From contig NW_027480422.1 in assembly GCF_051401765.1 (NCBI RefSeq), positions 27,360,001 through 27,424,000 of the forward strand: a stretch of 64,000 bases of DNA. The letters are read 5' to 3'. The stretch comes from Calliopsis andreniformis. Taxonomy: Eukaryota > Arthropoda > Insecta > Hymenoptera > Andrenidae. The translations under genes were made by a program, and so were the position numbers. Below the pieces are notes generated by a model, which was given only the letters and a program-made list of their open reading frames with translations, did not search any database and had not been told where the DNA came from. Positions 26,434 through 39,369 of the stretch are shown in pieces; position 1 is the first letter of the stretch; every line of letters begins with the position of its first letter.

Positions 26434-27134
26434 AAGCCCCTGGCGTTGACTCCTAAGGCAGTAGCTATTCGATGTGGTGGAGCAACGCCATAGCGTGAAG
26501 CCTAGGTTGCCCGGAATGTAGAAATGACCATCACTTTCACACCGGCTGCAATTATTCCTGTTATACGATGGAAAAACTTTTGTGTTTTTATTGTATTTTA
26601 TGCTTCGGGCGTTGACTTCTTAGGCCCTAACTTTTCGATCTGGTGGAGCAACGCGCTAGGGTGAAGCCTAGGTTACCCGGAACGTAGCAATGACCATAAC
26701 TTTCTTACTGGTTGCAAGTATTCGTTTTATACGATGGAAAAACTGTTCTACTTATATTATATTTTATGCCTCTGGCGTTGACTCCTAAGGCCGTAGCTAT
26801 TCGATGTGGTAGAACAACGTCCCATAGTGAAGCCTAGGTTGCCCGGAACGTAGAAATGACCATATCTTTCACACTGGTTGCAATTATTCCTGTTATTCGA
26901 TCGAAAAACTGTTGTATTTATATTATATTTTATGCTTTAGGCGTTGACTTCGAAGGCCGTAGCTATTCGATCTGGTGGAGCAACGCCCTAGGGTGAAGCC
27001 TACGTTGTCCGGAACGTAGAAATGACCATAACTATCATACTGGTTGCAGTTATTCCTGTTATACGATGGAAAAACTGTTGTATTTTTATTTTATTTTATG
27101 CTTCGGGCGTTGACTTCTTAGGCCCTAACTATTC
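26434..27134. repeat. mosaic satellite joint before the large duplication
   Basis: About 26,465-27,046 matches +3,486 bp (21 monomers), with GCCATAGCGTGAAGCC and TCACACCGGCTGC shared. It then switches to the version at about 42,320. Near 27,121-27,165 one monomer is chimeric: its left part, TCGCTCTGGTGGAACAACG, belongs to one monomer type and its right part, CCTAGGTTGCATGGAACG, to the monomer that follows it elsewhere (32,281-32,480). One monomer has thus been lost in register. Confidence 0.7.
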
Positions 27135-27699
27135 GCTCTGGTGGAACAACGCCCTAGAGTGAAGCCTAGGTTGCATGGAACGTAGAAATGCCCATTACTT
27201 TCACACTGGTTGTAATTATTCCTGTTATACGATGGAATAACTGTTGTATTTCTATTTTATTTTATGCTTCTGGCGTTGAATTCTAAGTCCCTAGCTATTC
27301 TATCTGGTGGAGCTACGCCCTAGAGTGAAGCCTAGGTTTTCCGGAACGTAGAAGTGACCATATCTTTCACACTGGTTGCAATTATTCCTGTTATACGATG
27401 GAAAAACTGTTGTATTTATATCATATTTTATGCTGCAGGCGTTGACTTCTAAGGCCGCATCTATTCGATCTGGTGGAGCAACGCCCTAAAGTGAAGCCTA
27501 GGTTGCCCGGAATGTAGAAGTGACCATAAATTTCACACTGGTTGCAATTATTCCAGGTATAGAATGTAAAAACTGTTGTATTTAAATTGTATTTTATGCT
27601 TCTGGCGTTGACTTCTTAGGCCCTAACTATTGGATCCGGTGGATCAACGCCCTAGGGTGAAGCCTAGGTTGCCCGGAACGTAGAAATGACCATAACTTT

Positions 27700-30600
27700 C
27701 ATACTGATTGCTATTATTCGTTTTATACGATGGATAAGCTGTTGTATTTCTATTGTATTTTATGCTTCAGGCGTTGACTTCTAAGGCCGTAGCTATTCGG
27801 TGTGGTGGAGCAACGCCCTAGTGTGAAACCTAGGTTGCCCGGAACGTAGAAATGACCATTACTTCCACACTGTTTGCAATTATTCATTCGATACAATGGA
27901 AAAACTGTTGTATATATACTGTATTTTATTCTTCTGGCATTGACTTCTAAGGCCCTAACTATTCGATGTGGTGGACCAACGCCCTATAGCGAAACCTATG
28001 ATGCCCGGAACGTAGAAATGACCATAACATTCATTCGAGTTGTAATATTTCGTTTTATACGATGGAAAAACTGTTGTATTTATATTGTATTTTATGCTTC
28101 AGGCGTTGACTTCTTAGGCCCTAACTATTCGCTCTGGTGGAACAACGCCCAAGAGTGAAGCCAAGGTTGCCTGGAACGTAGAAATGACCATTACTTTCAC
28201 ACTGGTTGCAATTATCCGTGTTAAACGATGGAAGAACTGTTGCATTTTTATTGTATTTTATGCGTATGGAGTAGTTTTCTAAGGCCCTAACTATTCGACA
28301 TGGTGTAGCAACGCCCTAGAGTGAAGCCTGGGTTGCCCGGAACGTAGACATGACCATATCTTTCACACTGGTTGCAATTATTCCTGTTATACGATGGAAA
28401 AGCTGTTGTATTTCTATTGTATTTTATCCTTCTGGCGTCGACTTCTTAGGCCCTAACTATTCGATCTGGTGGAGCAACACCCTAGGGAGAAGCCGAGATT
28501 GCCCGGAACGTAGAAATGACCATTACCTTCAGGCTTGTTGCAATTTTTCCTGTTATACGATGGAAAAACTGTTGTATTTATATAGAATTTTATGCTTCTG
28601 GCGTTGACTTCTAAGGCCCTCACTGTTCGATGTGGTGGAGCATCGCCCTAGAGCGAAGCCTAGGCTGCCCGGAACGTAGAAATGACCATTACTTTCACAC
28701 TGGTTGCAATTATTCCTGTTATACGATGGACAAACTGCTGGTTTTTTATTGTACTTTATGCTTCTGGCGTTGACATCTATGGCCCTATGTGTTCGATCTG
28801 GTGGAGCAACGCTCTAGAATGAAGCCTAGGTTCCCCGGACCTTAGAAATGACCATCACCTTCACTCTGTGTGCAATTATTCCTGTTATACGATGGAAAAA
28901 CTGTGGTATTTTTATTGTATTTTATGCTTCGGGCGTTGACTTCTGTGGTCCTAACTATTGGATCTGCTGGAGCAACGCCATAGAGTGAAGCCTAGGTTGC
29001 CCGGAACGCAGAAATGACCATATCTTACACACTGGATGCAATTATTCCTGTTATACGATGGAAAAGCTGTTGTACTTATATTGTATTTTATACTTCTCGC
29101 GTAGACTTCTTACGCCCTAACTATTCGATCTGGTGGAACGACGCCCCAGAGTGAAGCCCAGGTTGCCCGGAACTTAGAGGTGACCATCACCTTCGCTCTG
29201 GTTGCAATTATTCCTGTAATACGATGGAAAAACTGTTGTATTTTTATTGTATTTTATGCATCGGGTATTGACTTCTGAGGTCCTAACTATTGGATCTGCT
29301 GGAGCAACGCCCTAGGTTGAAGCCTAGGTTGCCCGGAACGTAGAAATGACCATAACTTTCATACTGGTTGCAATTATTCATTTTATACGATGGAAAAACT
29401 GTTGTATTTATATTGTATTTTAAGCCCCTGGCGTTGACTCCTAAGGCAGTAGCTATTCGATGTGGTGGAGTAACGCCCTAGAGTGAAGCCTAGGTTTCCC
29501 GGAACGTAGAAATAACCATATCCTTCATACTGGTTGCAATTAGTCCTGTTATACGATGGAAAAACTGTTGCATGTATATTATATTTTATTCTTCAGGCGT
29601 AGACTGCTAAGGCCGTAGCTACTCGATGTGGTGGGGCAACGCCCTAGAGTGAAGCCTAGGTTGCCCGGAACGTAGAAATGATCATTACTTCCACACTGTT
29701 TGCATTTATTCATTTTATAGAATGGAAAAACTGTTGTATTTATATTGTATTTTATAGTTATGGCGTTGACTTCTAAGGCCGTAGCTATTCGATGTGGTGA
29801 CGCAATGCCCTAGAGTGAAGCCTAGGTTGCCCGCAACGTAAAAATGACCATATCTTTCACACTGATTGCAATTATTCTTGTTATACGATTGAAAAACTGT
29901 TGTGTTTATATTGTATTTTATGCTTCTGGGGTTGACTTCTGAGGCCGTAGCTATTCGATGTGGTGGAGCAACGCCATAGCGTGAAGCCTAGGTTGCCCGG
30001 AATGTAGAAATGACCATCACTTTCACACCGGCTGCAATTATTCCTGTTATACGATGGAAAAACTTTTGTATTTTTATTGTATTTTATGCTTCGGGCGTTG
30101 ACTTCTTAGGCCCTAACTTTTCGATCTGGTGGAGCAACGCGCTAGGGTGAAGCCTAGGTTACCCGGAACGTAGCAATGACCATAACTTTCTTACTGGTTG
30201 CAAGTATTCGTTTTATACGATGGAAAAACTGTTCTACTTATATTATATTTTATGCCTCTGGCGTTGACTCCTTAGGCCGTAGCTATTCGATGTGGTAGAA
30301 CAACGTCCCATAGTGAAGCCTAGGTTGCCCGGAACGTAGAAATGACCATATCTTTCACACTGGTTGCAATTATTCCTGTTATTCGATCGAAAAACTGTTG
30401 TATTTATATTATATTTTATGCTTCAGGCGTTGACTTCGAAGGCCGTAGCTATTCGGTCTGGTGGAGCAACGCCCTAGGGTGAAGCCTACGTTCTCCGGAA
30501 CGTAGAAATGACCATAACTATCATACTGGTTGCAATTATTCGTTTTATACGATGGAAAGACTATTGTATTTATATTGTATTTTATAGCTATGCCGTTGTC

Positions 30601-30757
30601 TTCTAAGGCCGTAGCTATTCGATGTGGTTGGGCAACGCCCTTGAGTGAAGCCTAGGTTGCCCGGAACTTAGAAATGACCATATCTTTCACACTGATTGCA
30701 ATTATTCCTGTTATACGATGGAAAAACTGTTGTATTTATATTGTATTTTATGCTTCT
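27700..30757. repeat. 3.06-kb block, copy A
   Basis: First of four copies of an 18.4-monomer block; it matches 35,004-38,061 at +7,304 bp (44 monomers). Characteristic variants are ACCTATGATGCCCGG near 27,996 (copy B has TATGTTG), TTCATTCGAGTTGTAATA near 28,030, GGAACGACGCCCCAGAG near 29,134 and GTAGCTACTCGATG near 29,619. It shares TATGATG and CTACTCG with copy C but not with copies B and D. Confidence 0.88.
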
Positions 30758-30777
30758 GTCGTTGACTTCTTAGGCCC

Positions 30778-31389
30778 AAACTATTCGATCTGGTGGAGCA
30801 ACGCCCTAGAGTGAAGCCTAGGTTGCCCGGAATGTAGAAGTGACCATAAATTTCACACTGGTTGCAATTATTCCAGGTATAGGATGTAAAAACTGTTGTA
30901 TTTAAATTGTATTTTATGCTTCTGGCGTTGACTTCTTAGGCCCTAACTATTGGATCCGGTGGATCAACGCCCTAGGGTGAAGCCTAGGTTGCCCGGGACG
31001 TAGAAATGACCATAACTTTCATACTGATTGCAATTATTCGTTTTATACGATGGAAAAACTGTTTTACTTATATTATATTTTGTGCCTCTGGCGTTGACTC
31101 CTAAGGCCGTAGCTATTCGATGTGGTAGAGCAACGTCCCATAGTGAAGCCTAGGTTGCCCGGAACGTAGAAATGACCATATCTTTCACACTGGTTGCAAT
31201 TATTCCTGCTATTCGATCGAAAAACTGTTGTATTTATATTATATTTTATGCTTCAGGCGTTGACTTCGAAGGCCGTAGCTATTCGATCTGGTGGAGCAAC
31301 GCCCTAGGGTGAAGCCTACGTTGTCCGGAACGTAGAAATGACCATAACTATCATACTGGTTGCAGTTATTCCTGTTATACGATGGAAAA
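30778..31389. repeat. 5-mer tandem duplication, unit 1
   Basis: This stretch matches +830 bp (5 monomers), both carrying TTCCAGGTATAGGATG and the GGATCCGGTGGA variant. The match ends where unit 1 reads CTTTTGTATTTAGTTCG and unit 2 reads CTGTTGTATTTTTATTTT. The same pair is present at 46,216 and 47,046 in the downstream copy, so it predates the 15,438-bp duplication. Confidence 0.8.
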
Positions 31390-31607
31390 ACTTTTGTATT
31401 TAGTTCGTATTTTATGCTTCTGGTGTTGTCTTCTTAGGCCCTAACTATTGGATCTGGTGGAGCAACGCCCTCGAGTGAAGCCTAGGTTGGCCGGAACGTA
31501 GAAATGACCATAACTTTCATTCTGGTTGTAATTATTCGTTTTATACGATATAAAAACTGTTGTATTTATATTGTATTTTATGCTTCAGGCGTTGACTTCT
31601 TATGCCC

Positions 31608-32219
31608 TAACTATTCGATCTGGTGGAGCAACGCCCTAGAGTGAAGCCTAGGTTGCCCGGAATGTAGAAGTGACCATAAATTTCACACTGGTTGCAATTA
31701 TTCCAGGTATAGGATGTAAAAACTGTTGTATTTAAATTGTATTTTATGCTTCTGGCGTTGACTTCTTAGGCCCTAACTATTGGATCCGGTGGACCAACGC
31801 CCTAGGGTGAAGCCTAGGTTGCCCGGAACGTAGAAATGACCATAACTTTCATACTGATTGCAATTATTCGTTTTATACGATGGAAAAACTGTTTTACTTA
31901 TATTATATTTTGTGCCTCTGGCGTTGACTCCTAAGGCCGTAGCTATTCGATGTGGTAGAGCAACGTCCCATAGTGAAGCCTAGGTTGCCCGGAACGTAGA
32001 AATGACCATATCTTTCACACTGGTTGCAATTATTCCTGTTATTCGATCGAAAAACTGTTGTATTTATATTATATTTTATGCTTCAGGCGTTGACTTCGAA
32101 GGCCGTAGCTATTCGATCTGGTGGAGCAACGCCCTAGGGTGAAGCCTACGTTGTCCGGAACGTAGAAATGACCATAACTATCATACTGGTTGCAGTTATT
32201 CCTGTTATACGATGGAAAA
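31608..32219. repeat. 5-mer tandem duplication, unit 2
   Basis: Second member of the 830-bp-spaced pair. It differs by a few bases, for example CGGTGGACCAACG near 31,785 for CGGTGGATCAACG in unit 1. It is followed by a monomer type (TCGCTCTGGTGGAAC) that leads into the block shared with 24,465-26,433. Confidence 0.78.
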
Positions 32220-32266
32220 ACTGTTGTATTTTTATTTTATTTTATGCTTCGGGCGTTGACTTCTTA

Positions 32267-34235
32267 GGCCCTAACTATTCGCTCTGGTGGAACAACGCCC
32301 TAGAGTGAAGCCAAGGTTGCCTGGAACGTAGAAATGACCATTACTTTCACACTGGTTGCAATTATCCGTGTTATACGATGGAAAAACTCTTGCATTTTTA
32401 TTGTATTTTATGCGTATGGAGCAGTTTTCTAAGGCCCTAACTATTCGACATGGTGGAGCAACGCCCTAGAGTGAAGCCTAGGTTGCATGGAACGTAGAAA
32501 TGCCCATTACTTTCACACTGGTTGTAATTATTCCTGTTATACGATGGAATAACTGTTGTATTTCTATTTTATTTTATGCTTCTGGCGTTGAATTCTAAGT
32601 CCCTAGCTATTCTATCTGGTGGAGCTACGCCCTAGAGTGAAGCCTAGGTTTTCCGGAACGTAGAAGTGACCATATCTTTCACACTGGTTGCAATTATTCC
32701 TGTTATACGATGGAAAAACTGTTGTATTTATATCATATTTTATGCTGCAGGCGTTGACTTCTAAGGCCGCATCTATTCGATGTGGTGGAGCGACGCCCTA
32801 GAGGGAATCCTAGGTTGCCCGGAACGTAGAAATGACCATTACCTTCACACTGGTTGCTATTATTCGTTTTATACGATGGGAAAATTGTTGGATTTTTATT
32901 GTATTTTATGCGTCTGGAGTTGTTTTCTAAGGCCCTAGCTATTCGACCTGGTGGAGCAACGCTATAGAGTGAATCCTAGGTTGCCCGGAACGTTGAAATG
33001 ACCATACCTTTCACACTGGTTGCAATGTTTCCTGTTATACAAGGGAAAAACTGCTGTATATATATTGTATTTTATGCATCTGGCGTTGACTTCTTAGGCC
33101 CTAACTATCCGATGTGGTGGACCAACGCCCTAGAGCGATACCTAGGTTGCCCGGAACGTAGAAATGACCATAACTTTCATACTGATTGCAATTATTCGCT
33201 TTATACGATGGAAAAACTGTTTTACTTATATTATATTTTATGCCTCTGGCGTTGACTCCTAAGGCCGTAGCTATTCGATGTGGTAGAACAACGTCCCATA
33301 GTGAAGCCTAGGTTGCCCGGAACGTAGAAATGACCATATCTTTCACACTGGTTGCAATTATTCCTGTTATTCGATCGAAAAACTGTTGTATTTATATTAT
33401 ATTTTATGCTTCAGGCGTTGACTTCGAAGGCCGTAGCTATTCGATCTGGTGGAGCAACGCCCTAGGGTGAAGCCAACGTTGTCCGGAACGTAGAAATGAC
33501 AATAACAATCATACTGGTTGCAATTATTCGTTTTATACGATGGAAAGACTATTGTATTTATATTGTATTTTATAGCTATGCCGTTGTCTTCTAAGGCCGT
33601 AGCTATTCGATGTGGTTGGGCAACGCCCTTGAGTGAAGCCTAGGTTGCCCGGAACTTAGAAATGACCATATCTTTCACACTGATTGCAATTATTCCTGTT
33701 ATACGATGGTAAAACTGTTGTATTTATATTGTATTTTATGCTTCTGGCGTTGACTTCTAAGGCCGTAGCTATTCGGCGTGGTGGACCAACGCCCTAGTGT
33801 GAAGCACAGGTTGCCCGGAACGTAGAAATGACCTTATCTTTCACTCTGGTTGCAGTTATTCCTGTTATACGATGGAAAAACTGTTGTATTTTTATTTTAT
33901 TTTATGCTTCTGGCGTTGACTTCTAAGGCACTAGCTATTCGATCTGGTGGAGCAACGGTCTAGAGTGAAGCCTAGGTTGCCCGGAATGTAGAAATGACAT
34001 TCATTTTCACACTGGTTGCAATTATTCCTGTTATACGATGGAAAAACTGTTGTATTTAGTTCGTATTTTATGCTTCTGGTGTTGTCTTCTTAGGCCCTAA
34101 CTATTGGATCTGGTGGAGCAACGCCCTCGAGTGAAGCCTAGGTTGGCCGGAACGTAGAAATGACCATAACTTTCATTCTGGTTGTAATTATTCGTTTTAT
34201 ACGATATAAAAACTGTTGTATTTATATTGTATTTT
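32267..34235. repeat. 1.97-kb block, second copy
   Basis: Twelve monomers matching 24,465-26,433 at exactly 47 monomers distance, and matching 47,705-49,673 at 93 monomers distance. Small differences from the first copy include ATTCGCTTTATACG near 33,193, where the first copy has ATTCGTTTTATACG. It ends in a monomer with CGATATAAAAACTG. Confidence 0.85.
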
Positions 34236-34450
34236 ATGCTTCAGGCGTTGACTTCTTATGCCCTAACTATTCGATCTGGTGGAGCAACGCCCTCGAGTGA
34301 AGCCTAGGTTGGCCGGAACGTAGAAATGACCATAACTTTCATTCTGGTTGTAATTATTCGTTTTATACGATATAAAAACTGTTGTATTTATATTGTATTT
34401 TATGCTTCTGGCGTTGACTTCTTAGGCCCTAACTATTCGATCTGGTGGAG
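34119..34450. repeat. single-monomer tandem duplication (2 x 166 bp)
   Basis: Two successive monomers are almost the same sequence. Both carry GCCCTCGAGTGAAGCC, GGTTGGCCGG, TTCATTCTGGTTGTAATT and ACGATATAAAAACTG, a variant set not shared by their other neighbours. Adjacent monomers elsewhere usually differ strongly, so this is a recent one-monomer gain. Similar doublets occur near 38,440-38,770, 49,557-49,888 and 56,530-56,860; there is a single copy near 41,590. Confidence 0.75.
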
Positions 34451-35003
34451 CAACGCCCTAAAGTGAAGCCTAGGTTGCCCGGAATGTAGAAGTGACCATA
34501 AATTTCACACTGGTTGCAATTATTCCAGGTATAGGATGTAAAAACTGTTGTATTTAAATTGTATTTTATGCTTCTGGCGTTGACTTCTTAGGCCCTAACT
34601 ATTGGATCCGGTGGATCAACGCCCTAGGGTGAAGCCTAGGTTGCCCGGAACGTAGAAATGACCATAACTTTCATACTGATTGCTATTATTCGTTTTATAC
34701 GATGGAAAAACTGTTTTACTTATATTATATTTTATGTCTCTGGCGTTGACTCCTAAGGCCGTAGCTATTCGATGTGGTAGAGCAACGTCCCATAGTGAAG
34801 CCTAGGTTGCCCGGAATGTAGAAATGACATTCACTTTCACACTGGTTGCAATTATTCCTGTTATACGATGGAAAAACTGTTGTATTTAGTTCGTATTTTA
34901 TGCTTCTGGTGTTGTCTTCTAAGGCCCTAACTATTGGATCTGGTGGAGCAACGCCCTAGTGTGAAGCCTAGGTTGCCTGGAACGTATAAATGACCATAAC
35001 CTT

Positions 35004-38000
35004 CATACTGATTGCAATTATTCGTTTTATACGATGGATAAGCTGTTGTATTTCTATTGTATTTTATGCTTCAGGCGTTGACTTCTAAGGCCGTAGCTAT
35101 TCGGTGTGGTGGAGCAACGCCCTAGTGTGAAACCTAGGTTGCCCGGAACGTAGAAATGACCATTACTTCCACACTGTTTGCAATTATTCATTCGATACAA
35201 TGGAAAAACTGTTGTATATATACTGTATTTTATTCTTCTGGCATTGACTTCTAAGGCCCTAACTATTCGATGTGGTGGACCAACGCCCTATAGCGAAACC
35301 TATGTTGCCCGGAACGTAGAAATGACCATAACATTCATTCGAGTTGTAATATTTCGTTTTATACGATGGAAAAACTGTTGTATTTATATTGTATTTTATG
35401 CTTCAGGCGTTGACTTCTTAGGCCCTAACTATTCGCTCTGGTGGAACAACGCCCAAGAGTGAAGCCAAGGTTGCCTGGAACGTAGAAATGACCATTACTT
35501 TCACACTGGTTGCAATTATCCGTGTTAAACGATGGAAGAACTGTTGCATTTTTATTGTATTTTATGCGTATGGAGTAGTTTTCTAAGGCCCTAACTATTC
35601 GACATGGTGGAGCAACGCCCTAGAGTGAAGCCTGGGTTGCCCGGAACGTAGACATGACCATATCTTTCACACTGGTTGCAATTATTCCTGTTATACGATG
35701 GAAATGCTGTTGTATTTCTATTATATTTTATCCTTCTGGCGTCGACTTCTTAGGCCCTAACTATTCGATCTGGTGGAGCAACACCCTAGGGAGAAGCCGA
35801 GATTGCCCGGAACGTAGAAATGACCATTACCTTCAGGCTTGTTGCAATTTTTCCTGTTATACGATGGAAAAACTGTTGTATTTATATAGAATTTTATGCT
35901 TCTGGCGTTGACTTCTAAGGCCCTCACTGTTCGATGTGGTGGAGCATCGCCCTAGAGCGAAGCCTAGGCTGCCCGGAACGTAGAAATGACCATTACTTTC
36001 ACACTGGTTGCAATTATTCCTGTTATACGATGGACAAACTGCTGGTTTTTTATTGTACTTTATGCTTCTGGCGTTGACATCTATGGCCCTATGTGTTCGA
36101 TCTGGTGGAGCAACGCTCTAGAATGAAGCCTAGGTTCCCCGGACCTTAGAAATGACCATCACCTTCACTCTGTGTGCAATTATTCCTGTTATACGATGGA
36201 AAAACTGTGGTATTTTCATTGTATTTTATGCTTCGGGCGTTGACTTCTGTGGTCCTAACTATTGGATCTGCTGGAGCAACGCCATAGAGTGAAGCCTAGG
36301 TTGCCCGGAACGCAGAAATGACCATATCTTACACACTGGATGCAATTATTCCTGTTATACGATGGAAAAGCTGTTGTACTTATATTGTATTTTATACTTC
36401 TCGCGTAGACTTCTTACGCCCTAACTATTCGATCTGGTGGAACGACGCCCCAGAGTGAAGCCCAGGTTGCCCGGAACTTAGAGGTGACCATCACCTTCGC
36501 TCTGGTTGCAATTATTCCTGTAATACGATGGAAAAACTGTTGTATTTTTATTGTATTTTATGCATCGGGTATTGACTTCTGAGGTCCTAACTATTGGATC
36601 TGCTGGAGCAACGCCCTAGGTTGAAGCCTAGGTTGCCCGGAACGTAGAAATGACCATAACTTTCATACTGGTTGCAATTATTCATTTTATACGATGGAAA
36701 AACTGTTGTATTTATATTGTATTTTAAGCCCCTGGCGTTGACTCCTAAGGCAGTAGCTATTCGATGTGGTGGAGTAACGCCCTAGAGTGAAGCCTAGGTT
36801 TCCCGGAACGTAGAAATAACCATATCCTTCATACTGGTTGCAATTAGTCCTGTTATACGATGGAAAAACTGTTGCATGTATATTATATTTTATTCTTCAG
36901 GCGTAGACTGCTAAGGCCGTAGCTAGTCGATGTGGTGGGGCAACGCCCTAGAGTGAAGCCTAGGTTGCCCGGAACGTAGAAATGATCATTACTTCCACAC
37001 TGTTTGCATTTATTCATTTTATAGAATGGAAAAACTGTTGTATTTATATTGTATTTTATAGTTATGGCGTTGACTTCTAAGGCCGTAGCTATTCGATGTG
37101 GTGACGCAATGTCCTAGAGTGAAGCCTAGGTTGCCCGCAACGTAAAAATGACCATATCTTTCACACTGATTGCAATTATTCTTGTTATACGATTGAAAAA
37201 CTGTTGTGTTTATATTGTATTTTATGCTTCTGGGGTTGACTTCTGAGGCCGTAGCTATTCGATGTGGTGGAGCAACGCCATAGCGTGAAGCCTAGGTTGC
37301 CCGGAATGTAGAAATGACCATCACTTTCACACCGGCTGCAATTATTCCTGTTATACGATGGAAAAACTTTTGTATTTTTATTGTATTTTATGCTTCGGGC
37401 GTTGACTTCTTAGGCCCTAACTTTTCGATCTGGTGGAGCAACGCGCTAGGGTGAAGCCTAGGTTACCCGGAACGTAGCAATGACCATAACTTTCTTACTG
37501 GTTGCAAGTATTCGTTTTATACGATGGAAAAACTGTTCTACTTATATTATATTTTATGCCTCTGGCGTTGACTCCTAAGGCCGTAGCTATTCGATGTGGT
37601 AGAACAACGTCCCATAGTGAAGCCTAGGTTGCCCGGAACGTAGAAATGACCATATCTTTCACACTGGTTGCAATTATTCCTGTTATTCGATCGAAAAACT
37701 GTTGTGTTTATATTATATTTTATGCTTCAGGCGTTGACTTCGAAGGCCGTAGCTATTCGGTCTGGTGGAGCAACGCCCTAGGGTGAAGCCTACGTTGTCC
37801 GGAACGTAGAAATGACCATAACTATCATACTGGTTGCAATTATTCGTTTTATACGATGGAAAGACTATTGTATTTATATTGTATTTTATAGCTATGCCGT
37901 TGTCTTCTAAGGCCGTAGCTATTCGATGTGGTTGGGCAACGCCCTTGAGTGAAGCCTAGGTTGCCCGGAACTTAGAAATGACCATATCTTTCACACTGAT

Positions 38001-38061
38001 TGCAATTATTCCTGTTATACGATGGAAAAACTGTTGTATTTATATTGTATTTTATGCTTCT
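35004..38061. repeat. 3.06-kb block, copy B
   Basis: Matches copy A at -7,304 bp and copy D at +15,438 bp. It carries its own marks shared only with D: ACCTATGTTGCCC near 35,299, GATGGAAATGCTG near 35,697, GTAGCTAGTCGATG near 36,916 and GCAATGTCCTAG near 37,105. The left edge is where it reads CTTCATACTGATTGCAATT and copy A reads GATTGCTATT. Confidence 0.88.
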
Positions 38062-39369
38062 GGCGTTGACTTATAAGGCCGTAGCTATTCGGCGTGGTAG
38101 ACCAACGCCCTAGTGTGAAGCACAGGTTGCCCGGAACGTAGAAATGACCTTATCTTTCACTCTGGTTGCAGTTATTCCTGTTATGCGATGGAAAAACTGT
38201 TGTATTTTTATTTTATTTTATGCTTCTGGCGTTGACTTCTAAGCCACTAGCTATTCGATCTGGTGGAGCAACGGTCTAGAGTGAAGCCTAGGTTGCCCGG
38301 AATGTAGAAATGACATTCACTTTCACACTGGTTGCAATTATTCCTGTTATACGATGGAAAAACTGTTGTATTTAGTTCGTATTTTATGCTTCTGGTGTTG
38401 TCTTCTTAGGCCCTAACTATTGGATCTGGTGGAGCAACGCCCTCGAGTGAAGCCTAGGTTGGCCGGAACGTAGAAATGACCATAACTTTCATTCTGGTTG
38501 TAATTATTCGTTTTATACGATAGAAAAACTGTTGTACTTATATTGTATTTTATGCTTCAGGCGTTGACTTCTTATGCCCTAACTATTCGATCTGGTGGAG
38601 CAGCGCCCTCGAGTGAAGCCTAGGTTGGCCGGAACGTAGAAATGACCATAACTTTCATTCTGGTTGTAATTATACGTTTTATACGATATAAAAACTGTTG
38701 TATTTATATTGTATTTTATGCTTCTGTCGTTGACTTCTTAGGCCCTAACTATTCGATCTGGTGGAGCAACGCCCTAGAGTGAAGCCTAGGTTGCCCGGAA
38801 TGTAGAAGTGACCATAAATTTCACACTGGTTGCAATTATTCCAGGTATAGGATGTAAAAACTGTTGTATTTAAATTGTATTTTATGCTTCTGGCGTTGAC
38901 TTCTTAGGCCCTAACTATTGGTTCCGGTGGATCAACGCCCTAGGGTGAAGCCTAGGTTGCCCGGGACGTAGAAATGACCATAACTTTCATACTGATTGCA
39001 ATTATTCGTTTTATACGATGGAAAAACTGTTTTACTTATATTATATTTTGTGCCTCTGGCGTTGACTCCTAAGGCCGTAGCTATTCGATGTGGTAGAGCA
39101 ACGTCCCATAGTGAAGCCTAGGTTGCCCGGAACGTAGAAATGACCATATCTTTCACACTGGTTGCAATTATTCCTGTTATTCGATCGAAAAACTGTTGTA
39201 TTTATATTATATTTTATGCTTCAGGCGTTGACTTCGAAGGCCGTAGCTATTCGATCTGGTGGAGCAACGCCCTAGGGTGAAGCCTACGTTGTCCGGAACG
39301 TAGAAATGACCATAACTATCATACTGGTTGCAGTTATTCCTGTTATACGATGGAAAAACTGTTGTATTT

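Larger units (their letters stand above)
27135..39369. repeat. 12.2-kb satellite segment, copy 1 of a 93-monomer-spaced duplication
   Basis: Every stretch I compared matches the sequence 15,438 bp downstream (exactly 93 x 166) with only a handful of differences. The left edge lies in the chimeric monomer near 27,135. The right edge is sharp: after GTTGTATTT at 39,361-39,369 this copy continues AGTTCG, while the other copy at 54,807 continues TTATTTT. No length difference was found across the 12.2 kb. Inside are two 3.06-kb blocks (27,700 and 35,004) and a 5-monomer tandem duplication. Confidence 0.92.
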
